Source: Mycobacterium angelicum
GTDB lineage: Bacteria; Actinomycetota; Actinomycetes; Mycobacteriales; Mycobacteriaceae
NCBI RefSeq assembly: GCF_002086155.1
Contig: NZ_MVHE01000051.1
Coordinates: forward strand, 1-39,660
Direction of reading: 5' to 3'
DNA length: 39,660 nucleotides
Shown here piece by piece: positions 7,066-15,679 of the stretch (its first letter is position 1; each line of letters opens with the position of its first letter). Under the pieces are notes generated by a model. It was not told the DNA's origin. It was given only the letters and a program-made list of their open reading frames with translations, and made no database searches. A program made the position numbers and the translations under genes.

Positions 7066-7929
7066 CTATTTGAGCAGCCGCGACATGCGCCGGTCGGCCA
7101 GCACCTTGCCGCCGGTCTGACAGGCTGGGCAGTACTGAAAAGCCTTGTCCGCGAACGACACTTCGCGCACCGTGTCGCCGCACACCGGGCAAGGCAGCCC
7201 GGTGCGGGCGTGCACCCGCAGCCCGGAGCGCTTTTCCCCCTTGAGGGTGGCGGCCTGCTGGCCGACGGACCTGCTCACCGCGTCGGTCAATACCGACACC
7301 AACGCATCGTGGAGAGTGATCAGTTGCTTCTCCGTCAGCTTGCCGGCGGTGGCGAACGGCGAAAGCCGGGCCACATGCAGAATTTCGTCGCTGTAGGCGT
7401 TGCCGATGCCGGCGATCACCTTCTGGTCGGTGATGACGGACTTGATCCGGCCGGTGTTACCGGCCAGCAGTCCGGCCAGGTCGTCGGCGCTGACATCCAG
7501 GGCGTCCGGGCCCAGTGCGGCGATGCCCGGAACTTTGGCCGGGTCGTCGACCAGCCACACTGCCAGCCGCTTCTGGGTTCCGGCTTCGGTGAGGTCAAAG
7601 CCCGGTGCACTGCCCGGAGTGCCCAGGTGCACGCGCAGCGCGATCGGCCCCTTGCCGGGCCGCAGCGGCGCCGGCGCGAGCTGATCGGACCAGCGCAGCC
7701 AGCCCGCGCGCGAGAGGTGTGCGATCAGAAACAGTTGGCCGGCATGCAGGCCCAGGTACTTACCCCAGCGCTGAGCCCCATCCACGACCTGACCATGCAG
7801 GGCATTGATCGGCGGGTCGAAGGTTTTGAGCACCGACAGCGCAGCCACGTCGACGCGGCCCACCGGCAACCCGACGGCGTGCCGGCGCAAGTGATCGACC
7901 AGCGCTTCGATCTCGGGAAGTTCGGGCAC
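7066..7929 (-). CDS. Full-length Fpg/Nei family DNA glycosylase (second Fpg paralogue)
   Basis: The 287-residue protein starts at a GTG with MPELPEIE; the Pro after the initiator and the following Glu are the catalytic residues of this family. The helix-two-turn-helix region reads IKSVITDQKVIAGIGNAYSDEIL, and the C-terminal zinc finger has CPVC and CPAC pairs, so all functional parts are present. The enzyme excises oxidised bases and cuts the abasic site. By position (next to the Rv0945-like SDR) it corresponds to Rv0944, which I recall as an N-terminally shortened protein of about 158 residues in M. tuberculosis. It is separate from the main mutM, expected elsewhere. Its operon partner is the SDR downstream. 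Confidence 0.9.
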   Translation of the reverse strand: MPELPEIEALVDHLRRHAVGLPVGRVDVAALSVLKTFDPPINALHGQVVDGAQRWGKYLGLHAGQLFLIAHLSRAGWLRWSDQLAPAPLRPGKGPIALRVHLGTPGSAPGFDLTEAGTQKRLAVWLVDDPAKVPGIAALGPDALDVSADDLAGLLAGNTGRIKSVITDQKVIAGIGNAYSDEILHVARLSPFATAGKLTEKQLITLHDALVSVLTDAVSRSVGQQAATLKGEKRSGLRVHARTGLPCPVCGDTVREVSFADKAFQYCPACQTGGKVLADRRMSRLLK

Positions 7930-7977
7930 CCGTCCAGTCTGCCGATCACGGCCGACGGGTGTCCATCCGCCCGCGCG

Positions 7978-9669
7978 TTACGCCGGCCCCGCCGCCCCTG
8001 GGGTGCCAAAGAGCAGCCCGCGGCTACCGCCCGTGCCGCCCACACCGGCGAACGCCGCCCCGGAGCCGGCCCCGCCGTTACCACCGTTGCCGATCAAGTG
8101 GGCGTTGCCGCCGGCACCACCGACACCACCCTCAAAGCTCGGCGCGGACGTCGCAGTGCCGGCGTTGCCGCCCCTGGCGCCATTGCCGTACAGCAGCCCG
8201 CCGTCGCCACCGCCACCGCCGCTGGCGATCTGATTCACTACGCCAGTCCCGTTGTCGCCACCGTTGCCTCCGATGCCGCCGTTACCCAGGAAGAACGCGT
8301 CGCCCCCGTAACCACCGAAGCCGCCGATGCCGGCCTGGGCGCTGTACACCCCATCGGTGCCACCATTTCCGCCATGGCCGCCGGCCCCGCCGGCACCACC
8401 GTCGCCGATGAATCCGGCCTTACCGCCAGAGCCGCCGAATCCGCCGAAACCCCCCATGCCGCCAAAGGCGCCGGTGGCGGTGATGTCGCCACCGGCGCCA
8501 CCCATGGCACCGGCGCCGCCTGCGCCGCCGTTACCCCAAATCCACCCGCCATGGCCGCCATTGCCACCACCGCCGCCTAACCCTCCGAAACCGCCGGTGC
8601 CGCCGGACACCAGGCTGGCCTGGCCCGCTCCGCCCAACCCACCGTTTCCGCCGGCCCCGCCCCTGCCGAACAGGCCGGCATCGCCGCCGTTACCGCCGTA
8701 TGCATTGAAGGCGCCGTAGCCGGAGCCGCTTGCACCGTGCGCAACGGTTGCGTCGGCTACGAAGGACCCGCCGCTGCCGCTGTTTCCGCCGGCACCACCG
8801 TCGCCATACAGCCATCCACCGTTGCCGCCATTACCGCCGACGCCGCCATTGCCGGCGGTACCACCTTGCTGCGAAACGCTTGTGGCGCCCGTGGCCGCCC
8901 CGCCCTGACCGCCGGTCCCACCGGTGCCGCCGGCGCCGAACAGTAGCCCTCCGTGACCGCCGATACCCCCGGCACCGCCCGCGCCACCGTTGAAACCTGC
9001 ACCGGTGCCGAGGTTTACCGCGTCCCCGCCGATTCCACCGGCACCGCCGGTTCCGCCGACGCCGTACAACCAACCACCGGCGCCGCCGGCACCCCCATTG
9101 CCGGCCGCGCCACCCACACCACCCGAACCCGGTGAGCCCGTTAGACCGGCGCCACCAGCGCCGCCGGCACCACCGTTGCCGAGCAGACCGGCGGCGCCAC
9201 CGGCGCCGCCGTTTGCGCCCACCGCGCCGCTACCACCGCGGCCGCCGTTGCCCCACAGGATGCCGCCGGCTCCGCCGGCGCCCCCGGTGCCGTCGATGCC
9301 GTCGGCGCCGTTGCCGATCAGCGGACGGTTCAGCAGTGCCATCGTGGGGGCATTGATCAGGTCGAGCAGCTGCTGCAGCGGGGAGGCGCTGGCGGCCTCG
9401 GTGGTCGCATACGCCGACGCGCCAGAGTTCAGTAGCTGCACGAACTGCTGATGGAATGTCGCCGCTTGAGCGCTGAGCGCCTGGTAGCTCTGAGCGTGGA
9501 CACCGAACAACGCCGCGACCGCCGCAGATATCTCGTCGGCGCCGGCGGCCAGGACCGATGCCGTCGGCGCTGCGGCCGCCGAATTGGCCTGGGTTATCGA
9601 TGAGCCGATATTCGCCAGATCCGTTGCGGCCGAGGCCACCCATTCCGGCGATGCAAACACGAACGACAT
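7978..9669 (-). CDS. PE_PGRS family protein
   Basis: A 563-residue protein with a PE domain (MSFVFASPEW, Pro8-Glu9) of about 95 residues, a linker with NRPLIGNGADGIDG, then some 430 residues of GGAGG/GGNGG repeats broken by LFGNGG or LYGDGG units, ending GTPGAAGPA. The start is the ATG at 9669; an in-frame extension upstream is not PE-like. It is the second of two adjacent PE_PGRS genes on this strand, 103 nt downstream of the other, and lies 48 nt before the Fpg-like gene. Such proteins are ESX-exported surface proteins; a specific role cannot be read from the sequence. Confidence 0.92.
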   Translation of the reverse strand: MSFVFASPEWVASAATDLANIGSSITQANSAAAAPTASVLAAGADEISAAVAALFGVHAQSYQALSAQAATFHQQFVQLLNSGASAYATTEAASASPLQQLLDLINAPTMALLNRPLIGNGADGIDGTGGAGGAGGILWGNGGRGGSGAVGANGGAGGAAGLLGNGGAGGAGGAGLTGSPGSGGVGGAAGNGGAGGAGGWLYGVGGTGGAGGIGGDAVNLGTGAGFNGGAGGAGGIGGHGGLLFGAGGTGGTGGQGGAATGATSVSQQGGTAGNGGVGGNGGNGGWLYGDGGAGGNSGSGGSFVADATVAHGASGSGYGAFNAYGGNGGDAGLFGRGGAGGNGGLGGAGQASLVSGGTGGFGGLGGGGGNGGHGGWIWGNGGAGGAGAMGGAGGDITATGAFGGMGGFGGFGGSGGKAGFIGDGGAGGAGGHGGNGGTDGVYSAQAGIGGFGGYGGDAFFLGNGGIGGNGGDNGTGVVNQIASGGGGGDGGLLYGNGARGGNAGTATSAPSFEGGVGGAGGNAHLIGNGGNGGAGSGAAFAGVGGTGGSRGLLFGTPGAAGPA

Positions 9670-9772
9670 CCGAGAACCTCCCGACCGCCGGCCGCATCGT
9701 TGCAGCACGTGCCAGGAGATGCTATCGCAGGGGCCCCCTACGGGAGCATGCGTTCAGCAAGCTTGGGTCGGA

Positions 9773-11482
9773 CTAAGCGGGTCCGTTGGCGCCGTGCTGG
9801 CCGAATAGCGTGCCGCCGGTGCCGCCCTCGCCACCGGTACCGCCCTGGGCAGCTCCGGCACCCGGACCGCCGTTGCCGCCATTGCCCACCAGCCCGGCAT
9901 TACCGCCACTGCCGCCGATGCCGTTACCGGCAGGTGCGAAGAAGCCCGGCGGGATGGTTCCGGCGAATCCGCCGTTGCCGCCGTTGCCGTAGAAGAAGCC
10001 GCCGTCGCCGCCATTGCCGCCGTCGGCCGTCTGGTTCACGACGGCGGCACTCCCGGCCCCGACCGCCCCGGTGTTGCCGCCGGCGCCGCCGTTGCCGCCA
10101 TTGCCCCACAGCTTGGCGCTGCCGCCGAAGCCACCCAGCGCCCCCGGGCCCGCTCCGCCACTGACGTCTCCGCCGGTGCCGGAGTTCCCGCCGCCGCCGC
10201 CGTTGCCGGCGTTGCCGCCGTTGCCGATCAGGCCGCCCTGGCCGCCGCCACCGCCGAAGCCGCCGAAGCCGCCGAAGCCGTTGAAGCTGCCAAAGCCGGA
10301 CGTGGCGTTTCCGCCATTGCCGCCCAGGCCGCCGACGCCGCCCTGCCCGCCATTGCCGTAGATAAAGCCGCCGTCGCCGCCATTGCCGCCGAAACCGCCA
10401 CCACCGCCCCCGCCCGCAGTGGTAAAGGCACCGAGGGTGACCGACTGGCCCGCCCCACCCAATCCGCCATTACCCCCGGCGCCGCCATTGCCGAATAGGC
10501 CGGAGTTGCCGCCATTACCGGCGGTGACGCCGAAACTGCCGCCACTCACACCGGCCGCGACAGTGTTGTCGGCCACGAAGGAACCGCCGTTGCCGGAGTT
10601 GCCGCCGGCACCGCCGTCGCCGTACAGCCAGCCACTGTGACCGCCATTGCCGCCATTGCCGGCGGACCCGGCATTGCCGGCAAGCTGCCCACCGGTCCCG
10701 CCGGTGCCGTTACCGCCGTTGCCGCCCAGGCCGCCGATTCCGCCCTGGCCGAAGAGCAGGCCGCCGGCACCGCCGACGCCGCCGGCGCCACCGTTGCCGC
10801 CGTTCAGACCGGCGCCGGAGCCGAGGGCCCCGCTGGCATTACCACCCAAACCACCGGCGCCACCGTTACCACCCAGCCCGTAGAGGAACCCACCGGCGCC
10901 ACCGGCGCCACCATTGCCGCCCGATTGGCCGGCCTGGTTGGTCCCACCGTTTGCACCCGCGCCGCCGGCACCGCCGCTGCCGCCGTTGCCGAAGAAGCCA
11001 GCCGATCCGCCGGCGCCGCCGTTCTGGCCGACTCCCCCGGACCCGCCGTTGCCGCCGTTGCCGTACAGCCACCCGCCGGGGCCACCGGCCCCGCCCGTTC
11101 CGTTGATCCCGTTGGCGCCGTTGCCGATCAGCGGGCGCCCGGTCAGCGCCACAAAGGGGTCGGTGGACGCCGCGGCGACGACCGCCTGCAGCGGCGACGC
11201 GTTGAGGGCCTCGGCGGTGGCGTATTGCGACGCACCGCCACTGAGCAGCGAGACGATCTGGTCGTGGAAGGTGGCCGCCTGTGCGCTGAGCGTCTGGTAA
11301 GCCTGCGCGTGCGCGCCGAACAACATGGCCAGCGCCGTGGACACCTCGTCAGCGCCGGCGGACACCAATGCCGTGGTCGGGAAGGCCGCCATCGCGTTTG
11401 CCGAGCTGATCGTGGACCCGATACCGGCAAGATCGGCGGCCGCCGCCGATAGGTATTCGGGAGCTGCGATCACCCACGACAT
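9773..11482 (-). CDS. PE_PGRS family protein
   Basis: A 569-residue PE_PGRS protein: PE domain starting MSWVIAAPEYL (Pro8-Glu9), linker GRPLIGNGANGINGTGG, and a long Gly-Asn/Gly-Ala repeat region to the C-terminus (LFGQHGANGPA). A GGGAGG ribosome site lies about 6 nt ahead of the ATG at 11482. It closely resembles the gene directly downstream in domain order, linker and C-terminus, so the pair probably arose by tandem duplication. The 152 bp between it and cobF hold its promoter; a TAATGT box is visible there on the minus strand, but no good -35. Confidence 0.92.
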   Translation of the reverse strand: MSWVIAAPEYLSAAAADLAGIGSTISSANAMAAFPTTALVSAGADEVSTALAMLFGAHAQAYQTLSAQAATFHDQIVSLLSGGASQYATAEALNASPLQAVVAAASTDPFVALTGRPLIGNGANGINGTGGAGGPGGWLYGNGGNGGSGGVGQNGGAGGSAGFFGNGGSGGAGGAGANGGTNQAGQSGGNGGAGGAGGFLYGLGGNGGAGGLGGNASGALGSGAGLNGGNGGAGGVGGAGGLLFGQGGIGGLGGNGGNGTGGTGGQLAGNAGSAGNGGNGGHSGWLYGDGGAGGNSGNGGSFVADNTVAAGVSGGSFGVTAGNGGNSGLFGNGGAGGNGGLGGAGQSVTLGAFTTAGGGGGGGFGGNGGDGGFIYGNGGQGGVGGLGGNGGNATSGFGSFNGFGGFGGFGGGGGQGGLIGNGGNAGNGGGGGNSGTGGDVSGGAGPGALGGFGGSAKLWGNGGNGGAGGNTGAVGAGSAAVVNQTADGGNGGDGGFFYGNGGNGGFAGTIPPGFFAPAGNGIGGSGGNAGLVGNGGNGGPGAGAAQGGTGGEGGTGGTLFGQHGANGPA

Positions 11483-11634
11483 CTACGACCTCCCACTATC
11501 GCGACGGCCCCACCACCGCCAGTGATCCACGACACATTACTCATTCGGGAGCAGATGTTATCGCGTTACGAGAGCTAGTCCGCCGCTTCGGAGAAATTTG
11601 TACTCTCGTATCAAAAATTGGCTCGATAGCTGTG

Positions 11635-12384
11635 CTATTTGCCTTGTTCAGAACGTAGTAGATAGATGTCCATCAGCCAGCCGTGCCGCTCGCGGGCCTT
11701 CGCGCGCAGCGTCACGATGCGCTCCCCCACCTCGCCGACGGTGCCCGCTACCAGCAGTTCCTCGGCGGTACCCAGGTATGCGCCCCACCAGATCCGGGTG
11801 TCCGGCGGGCAGGACCGGAACGAACAGTCGCCGTCGAGCATGACCACGGCCGAACCGGACAGTCCGTTCGCGCGCAGTTGTCTTCCGGTCGTAATCAGGA
11901 CCGGTTCGCCGACTTCGTTGAGCGCGATGCGGTGCCGGGCGGTCAACGCCTGCACCGCGGTGATGCCCGGAATCACGTCATAGCTGAGATCGACTTCGGC
12001 GGCGACGGCTTCCAGGATGCGCAGCGTGCTGTCATACAGCGACGGGTCACCCCAGGCCAGAAAGGCGCCGACGCCATCGGGCTGCAGTTCGTCGCAGATG
12101 GCCGCCGCCCAGATCCGCGCGCGTGCGGCATGCCACTGCGAAACCCCTTCCCGATAGCCGGCCTCGGCCGACCGCTTGGGGTCGGGCAGCTCGACGAATC
12201 GGTACCCGGGCTGGCGGATGAACCGCGCGCAGATCTGCCGGCGCAACGCCACCAGGTCGCTTTTCGCCTCACCCTTATCCATGGCGAAGAAAACCTGGGT
12301 GTCGTTGAGCGCGTCGATCGCCTGGACGGTCAGGTAGTCGGGATCGCCGGCGCCGATGCCGATGACGTGGATGTGCCGCCCCAT
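11635..12384 (-). CDS. cobF: Precorrin-6A synthase (deacetylating), CobF
   Basis: A 249-residue SAM-dependent methyltransferase of the tetrapyrrole methylase family. Seen are the N-terminal IHVIGIGAGDPDYLTVQAIDAL motif, the FLAWGDPSLYDSTLRIL loop, DVIPGITAVQALTA and the C-terminal MDIYLL strand. CobF methylates precorrin-5 at C1 with loss of the acetyl group in aerobic cobalamin synthesis. It is isolated from other cob genes here. The start is the ATG at 12384 (MGRHIHVIG); a TTG three codons upstream is possible. I recall cobF as lost from the M. tuberculosis complex but kept in M. canettii and M. kansasii, so this locus looks ancestral. No cobalamin riboswitch is visible upstream. Confidence 0.9.
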   Translation of the reverse strand: MGRHIHVIGIGAGDPDYLTVQAIDALNDTQVFFAMDKGEAKSDLVALRRQICARFIRQPGYRFVELPDPKRSAEAGYREGVSQWHAARARIWAAAICDELQPDGVGAFLAWGDPSLYDSTLRILEAVAAEVDLSYDVIPGITAVQALTARHRIALNEVGEPVLITTGRQLRANGLSGSAVVMLDGDCSFRSCPPDTRIWWGAYLGTAEELLVAGTVGEVGERIVTLRAKARERHGWLMDIYLLRSEQGK

Positions 12385-12450
12385 GGCGCTCAAGCTAGTC
12401 CAGGCGGCCCGTTACCTATCCGAGACCGCCGGTATCCGGTACCAGAGGTA

Positions 12451-12479
12451 TTGACTAAACGGTGTGATCTGCCTAACGT
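12451..12479 (+). promoter_or_regulatory. SigA-type promoter of the diiron oxygenase operon
   Basis: TTGACT (12451-12456) and TAACGT (12474-12479) are separated by exactly 17 nt, a strong match to the mycobacterial housekeeping promoter. The start of transcription would fall near 12486, leaving a leader of about 26 nt that holds an AAGGGA ribosome site before the ATG at 12512. Confidence 0.7.
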
Positions 12480-12511
12480 CGGACGTACCCGATCGCGAAG
12501 GGACGTCAACG

Positions 12512-13417
12512 ATGACCACTGCGGTGAAACCAAGTGGGCCGAGTCGCGAAGAGTTCTCAGAGCGTCTGCTCAAGGGCTCGGTCAAAAAGTCCTACGAACC
12601 CGTCGTCGATATCGACTGGGATGCCCCGCTGGACCCGGACAAGTTCTATCTGCCGCCCCGCCTCGTGTCGTTGTACGGCACGCCGATGTGGGACGAGATG
12701 ACCCGCGAACAACAAATCGAGCTGTCCCGCCAGGAACTGGTGAACACGCTCTCGGCCGGAATCTGGTTCGAGAACATGCTCAACCAGTCCTTGTTGCGCA
12801 CCATCCTGCATGAGGACCCGACCAGCCGGTCGACGCATTACAAGCTGACGGAGCTGGGTGACGAGACCCGGCACATGATCATGTTCGGCAAGGCCATCGA
12901 ACGTATCGGCGCCAAACCGGTGCGACCGCGGCGATTCCACCGGTGGGTCATCAATGCACTGCCGCTGGCCTTCCAGCGTGGCTCGATGCTGTGGGTGGCG
13001 GCCCTGATCGGCGAGGAGATCTTCGACTCGCTGCAGCGGCAGATGATGGACGACCCCGAATTGCAGCCAATCATCCAGCGGCTCATGCGGATTCACGTCA
13101 CCGAAGAGGCCCGCCACATCCAGTTCGCCCGGGACGGCGCGCGCAAACGGGTGGCCGAAATGCCGCGGCTCAACCGCTGGTTCATGGCCAACATCAACGG
13201 GCTCGGCGGGTACTTCTTCAACTACCTGTTCAGCAACCCGGTTCCGTATGCACGCACGGGCCTGGACGCGAAGCGGGCGCGACGGACCGCGCGCACCAGC
13301 GAGCACCGCCGCGAAACGCAGATTTCCGGCTTCGCTCCGCTGGCAGCGTTTTTGACCGAGGTGGGCCTGATGGGCCGCATCGCCCGCGTCGGCTGGAAGC
13401 GCAGCAGGTTTCTGTGA
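12512..13417 (+). CDS. AurF-like non-heme diiron oxygenase
   Basis: A 301-residue all-helical protein with the iron ligands of the AurF (p-aminobenzoate N-oxygenase) family: ETRH (118-121), EE in IGEEIFD (168-169), His195 and EARH (199-202). The family oxidises amines or other small substrates with O2. The start at 12512 is preceded by AAGGGA; in-frame codons upstream lie within the promoter. The stop codon overlaps the start of the flavin-monooxygenase-like gene by 4 nt, so the two are translated together and probably work in one pathway. The natural substrate cannot be read from the sequence. Confidence 0.85.
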   Translation: MTTAVKPSGPSREEFSERLLKGSVKKSYEPVVDIDWDAPLDPDKFYLPPRLVSLYGTPMWDEMTREQQIELSRQELVNTLSAGIWFENMLNQSLLRTILHEDPTSRSTHYKLTELGDETRHMIMFGKAIERIGAKPVRPRRFHRWVINALPLAFQRGSMLWVAALIGEEIFDSLQRQMMDDPELQPIIQRLMRIHVTEEARHIQFARDGARKRVAEMPRLNRWFMANINGLGGYFFNYLFSNPVPYARTGLDAKRARRTARTSEHRRETQISGFAPLAAFLTEVGLMGRIARVGWKRSRFL

Positions 13418-14589
13418 CAGCGGACCACTACCAGCTGGTCATCGTCGGCCGGCCGGCCGCCGGTCTGCCCGCAGCAGGCCTGGTGCTGCCCAGCGATGAA
13501 GTCCTCGCTTCGGTCTTCGACGAATCGACCGACACATGGGTGCTGAGCACAGCAGACCGGACCGTGCGCGCGGACGTCGTCATCGCCACCGATCGCGCCG
13601 GCTTCGTGCCGTGGATGCCGGACATCCCGGGTGTCTTCGGGGGTCAGGCGTTTCCCGCGGCGGCGTGGAACGCCGATTTCGATCCGGCCGGCAAGCACAT
13701 CGCGGTGATCGGCACCGACGCGGCAGCAGCCCACCGCCTCGGCGGACTGATCGAATCGGCGAGATCGGTAACGGCTTTCGCCCACGCGCCGCGCCGCTTT
13801 CTCACCGAGATACCGCTGCCGAGCGCGCGCGCCAGGCGCTGGCTGCGCCGCCGTACCCGGCGCGAACGGCCGCAGCCGGCGGTAAAACGGGTGAATGCGG
13901 CGATCGACGCCGTGACGTCGTCGGGCATCCGCACCAGCGACGGCGTCGAGCACCGCGCCGACGTCATCGTCTACGGCACCGGCTACGCCGTCGGCTCCGA
14001 CTGGAAACTGGCCGGCTCGCGCGGGGTGACCATCGGCCAGGCCTGGGACGACGGCATGGAGCCGTTTTTCGGCGTGGCCGTGCACGGCTTCCCCAATTAC
14101 TTCTTCCTGACCGGCCCCGATTTCGGCGCTCAGGCGCGCTACATCGCCGAGTGCCTGCAACGGATGAACCGCACCGCCAGTACCCGCATCGAGGTGCGCC
14201 GCAGCAGCCAGCAGCTGTTCACCGAGCGTGCCCAGCTCACGCCCGCCGCCGCGCCGCCGGTGGCGGCCGCCTTCGACCTGTCATCGGACGCCCCCGATAC
14301 AGCGGAGGGCTATTGCGGCTATGACGGCACCGCGACGCTGGACCTGGGCGGTGTGCATCACACCGTGCGCGTCCGGCTCACCGGTCACCTTGACCCGATC
14401 GACGGCAATTACCACTGGCAGGGGACGGTGTTCGAGCGGCTGCCACAGGAGTCGCTCAAGCAGGGGCGGGCGGCCACGCTCACGGTGGGCGAACACAGCG
14501 CGCCCGCCCGAATCGTCGAAGAAACGCCGTGGGGCACGCACTCGGTCGCCGGCGTCGGCACACCGCCCTATGCCCGGAGCGGGCGCTGA
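13414..14589 (+). CDS. Shortened flavin monooxygenase-like protein with DUF4873-like C-terminus
   Basis: A 391-residue protein starting at a GTG that overlaps the previous stop (GTGA). It resembles Baeyer-Villiger/flavin monooxygenases from about residue 30: ADVVIATDRAGFVPWMPDIPGVFGGQAF, then a second dinucleotide fold (HIAVIGTDAAAAH) and VIVYGTGYAVG. But the FAD-binding N-terminus is cut to about 25 residues (LVIVGRPAAGLPAAGL), the usual WxxNxYPGxxCD block is absent, the FxGxxxHxxxW fingerprint reads FGGQAFPAAAW, and the second GxGxxA is GTDAAAA. Catalysis is therefore doubtful. The last ~110 residues (EGYCGYDGTATLDLGG onward) look like DUF4873, often fused to such enzymes in mycobacteria. 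By position it resembles Rv0943c. Confidence 0.75.
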   Translation: MTADHYQLVIVGRPAAGLPAAGLVLPSDEVLASVFDESTDTWVLSTADRTVRADVVIATDRAGFVPWMPDIPGVFGGQAFPAAAWNADFDPAGKHIAVIGTDAAAAHRLGGLIESARSVTAFAHAPRRFLTEIPLPSARARRWLRRRTRRERPQPAVKRVNAAIDAVTSSGIRTSDGVEHRADVIVYGTGYAVGSDWKLAGSRGVTIGQAWDDGMEPFFGVAVHGFPNYFFLTGPDFGAQARYIAECLQRMNRTASTRIEVRRSSQQLFTERAQLTPAAAPPVAAAFDLSSDAPDTAEGYCGYDGTATLDLGGVHHTVRVRLTGHLDPIDGNYHWQGTVFERLPQESLKQGRAATLTVGEHSAPARIVEETPWGTHSVAGVGTPPYARSGR

Positions 14590-14913
14590 CACCACCCGCA
14601 CAATCCGTCGTCTGATGTGCGGATTCACCGGTTTCGGTGTTCGGAATCCGGTTAGGCTGGGGATCTCCCAGGCAACAGGTTGGCCGCACGCTGTTAGTGG
14701 GTAATCCTGCGGGGTGGCGTGTGCTACAGCAGTCGACAGGGCAAACGATGCACAAATCGGGGCCGTTGTCCGAAGATAGAGTTTCTGCCGTCAAACGTGC
14801 AGCGCGAGAGGCGGCATCCTCAAGCAATTGGCGGGACAGGAGTTCGAGGAGCAGGCGATGGAACCGGACGACCCGATAGCGCTGGCAGGCCGGTTCGTGC
14901 AAGGGTGGCTTCA
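14590..14913 (+). other. Intergenic region with possible stress promoter
   Basis: These 324 bp separate the monooxygenase-like gene from the STAS gene. GTTT (14631-14634) and GGTTAG (14650-14655), 15 nt apart, resemble the GGTTT-N15-17-GGGTA form of SigF-type promoters, which would suit the anti-sigma-like gene downstream, but the -10 part is imperfect. The 3' end holds a short open frame described separately. No RNA gene is seen. Confidence 0.3.
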
Positions 14914-14917
14914 GTGA
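14859..14917 (+). CDS. Possible 19-residue leader peptide overlapping the STAS gene
   Basis: An ATG at 14859 starts MEPDDPIALAGRFVQGWLQ and stops with TGA at 14915-14917, which overlaps the GTG start of the STAS-HATPase gene by 4 nt (GTGA). The frame stays open upstream to a TAG near 14780 without another ATG. The close coupling is like that between real genes in this window, so it may be a leader peptide or the tail of a broken upstream gene. There is no homology I recognise. Confidence 0.3.
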
Positions 14918-15678
14918 ACGCGGTAGCCAAGTCCTCGAACTCGTTAGCCATTGCGGCCAGAACTGAGGAGTCGGTCGTCTTCCTGACAGCCGACGGAGTG
15001 CTGGACGCCAACAATTCCGCCGAACTACGCGACACCGTCATGAAAGCCACCCTCGACGAGCCGTCGGCCGTCGTCATCGACGTGACCGGGCTTCAGGTTG
15101 CCGACGACGCCGGCTGGACGGTTTTCATCAGCGCGCGCTGGCAGGCTGACACCCGACCCGACGTGCCGATCGTTCTGGTCTGCGGTAACCGCGCGGCCCG
15201 CGAGGCGATGACCCGCAGCGGCGTCACCCGCTTCATGCCGGTGTATCCGACCGTGAAAGGGGCCAGCAAGGGCCTTGCCAAGCTCGCGCGCCGCAACTTC
15301 CGCCATGCCCAAGCCCAACTGCCGGCCAACCTGACCAGCCTGCGCGAGTCGCGCCGGCTGGTGCGCGAGTGGCTTACCGCCTGGTCGAAGCCGCGGCTGA
15401 TTCCGGTGGGGTTGGTCGTGGTCAACGTGTTCATCGAAAACGTCCTGGAACACACCGGCAACGACCCGGTGGTGCGGGTCGAGTGCGACGGCCCGACCGC
15501 CACGATCGCGGTGTCCGACGGCAGTGGGGCGCCGGCGGTGCGGCTGGCCTCACCCCCGAAGGGCATTGACGTGTCCGGCCTCGCGATCGTCGACGCGCTG
15601 TCGCGGGCGTGGGGTAGCACGCCCACCTCGTCGGGCAAAACGGTCTGGGCGGTCATCGGCCCGGAAAATCAGCTTTGA
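14914..15678 (+). CDS. STAS domain - HATPase fusion, sigma-factor regulatory protein
   Basis: A 254-residue protein from a GTG at 14914 (VNAVAKSSN) behind a GGGTGG site. Residues ~15-105 form a STAS domain as in anti-anti-sigma factors (FLTADGVLDANNSAELRD, VIDVTGLQVADDAGW). Residues ~150-254 look like an anti-sigma-type HATPase: N box VNVFIENVLEHTG, DGSGAP, GLAIVDALSRAWG and GKTVW. The Ser normally phosphorylated in STAS partners appears to be Ala or Asp in VADDAG, so partner switching may differ. It fits the Rv0941c position. The F420-type oxidoreductase gene follows after a 1-nt gap and is surely cotranscribed. Confidence 0.8.
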   Translation: MNAVAKSSNSLAIAARTEESVVFLTADGVLDANNSAELRDTVMKATLDEPSAVVIDVTGLQVADDAGWTVFISARWQADTRPDVPIVLVCGNRAAREAMTRSGVTRFMPVYPTVKGASKGLAKLARRNFRHAQAQLPANLTSLRESRRLVREWLTAWSKPRLIPVGLVVVNVFIENVLEHTGNDPVVRVECDGPTATIAVSDGSGAPAVRLASPPKGIDVSGLAIVDALSRAWGSTPTSSGKTVWAVIGPENQL

Positions 15679-15679
15679 C

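Noticed and set aside
7210..8580. 456-codon plus-strand open frame
   Set aside because: It runs opposite the Fpg-like gene and into the PGRS repeat region; both minus-strand genes are well supported, so this is a shadow frame.
7978..11482. Short direct repeats that might suggest a CRISPR array
   Set aside because: They are Gly-rich PGRS codon repeats in open frames with no constant repeat-spacer period.
12385..12450. Cobalamin riboswitch upstream of cobF
   Set aside because: The space to the divergent promoter is far too short and no B12-box-like sequence is seen.
13222..14160. 312-codon minus-strand frame opposite the monooxygenase-like gene
   Set aside because: It lacks a ribosome site and recognisable domains, and the plus strand has the coupled start and family motifs.
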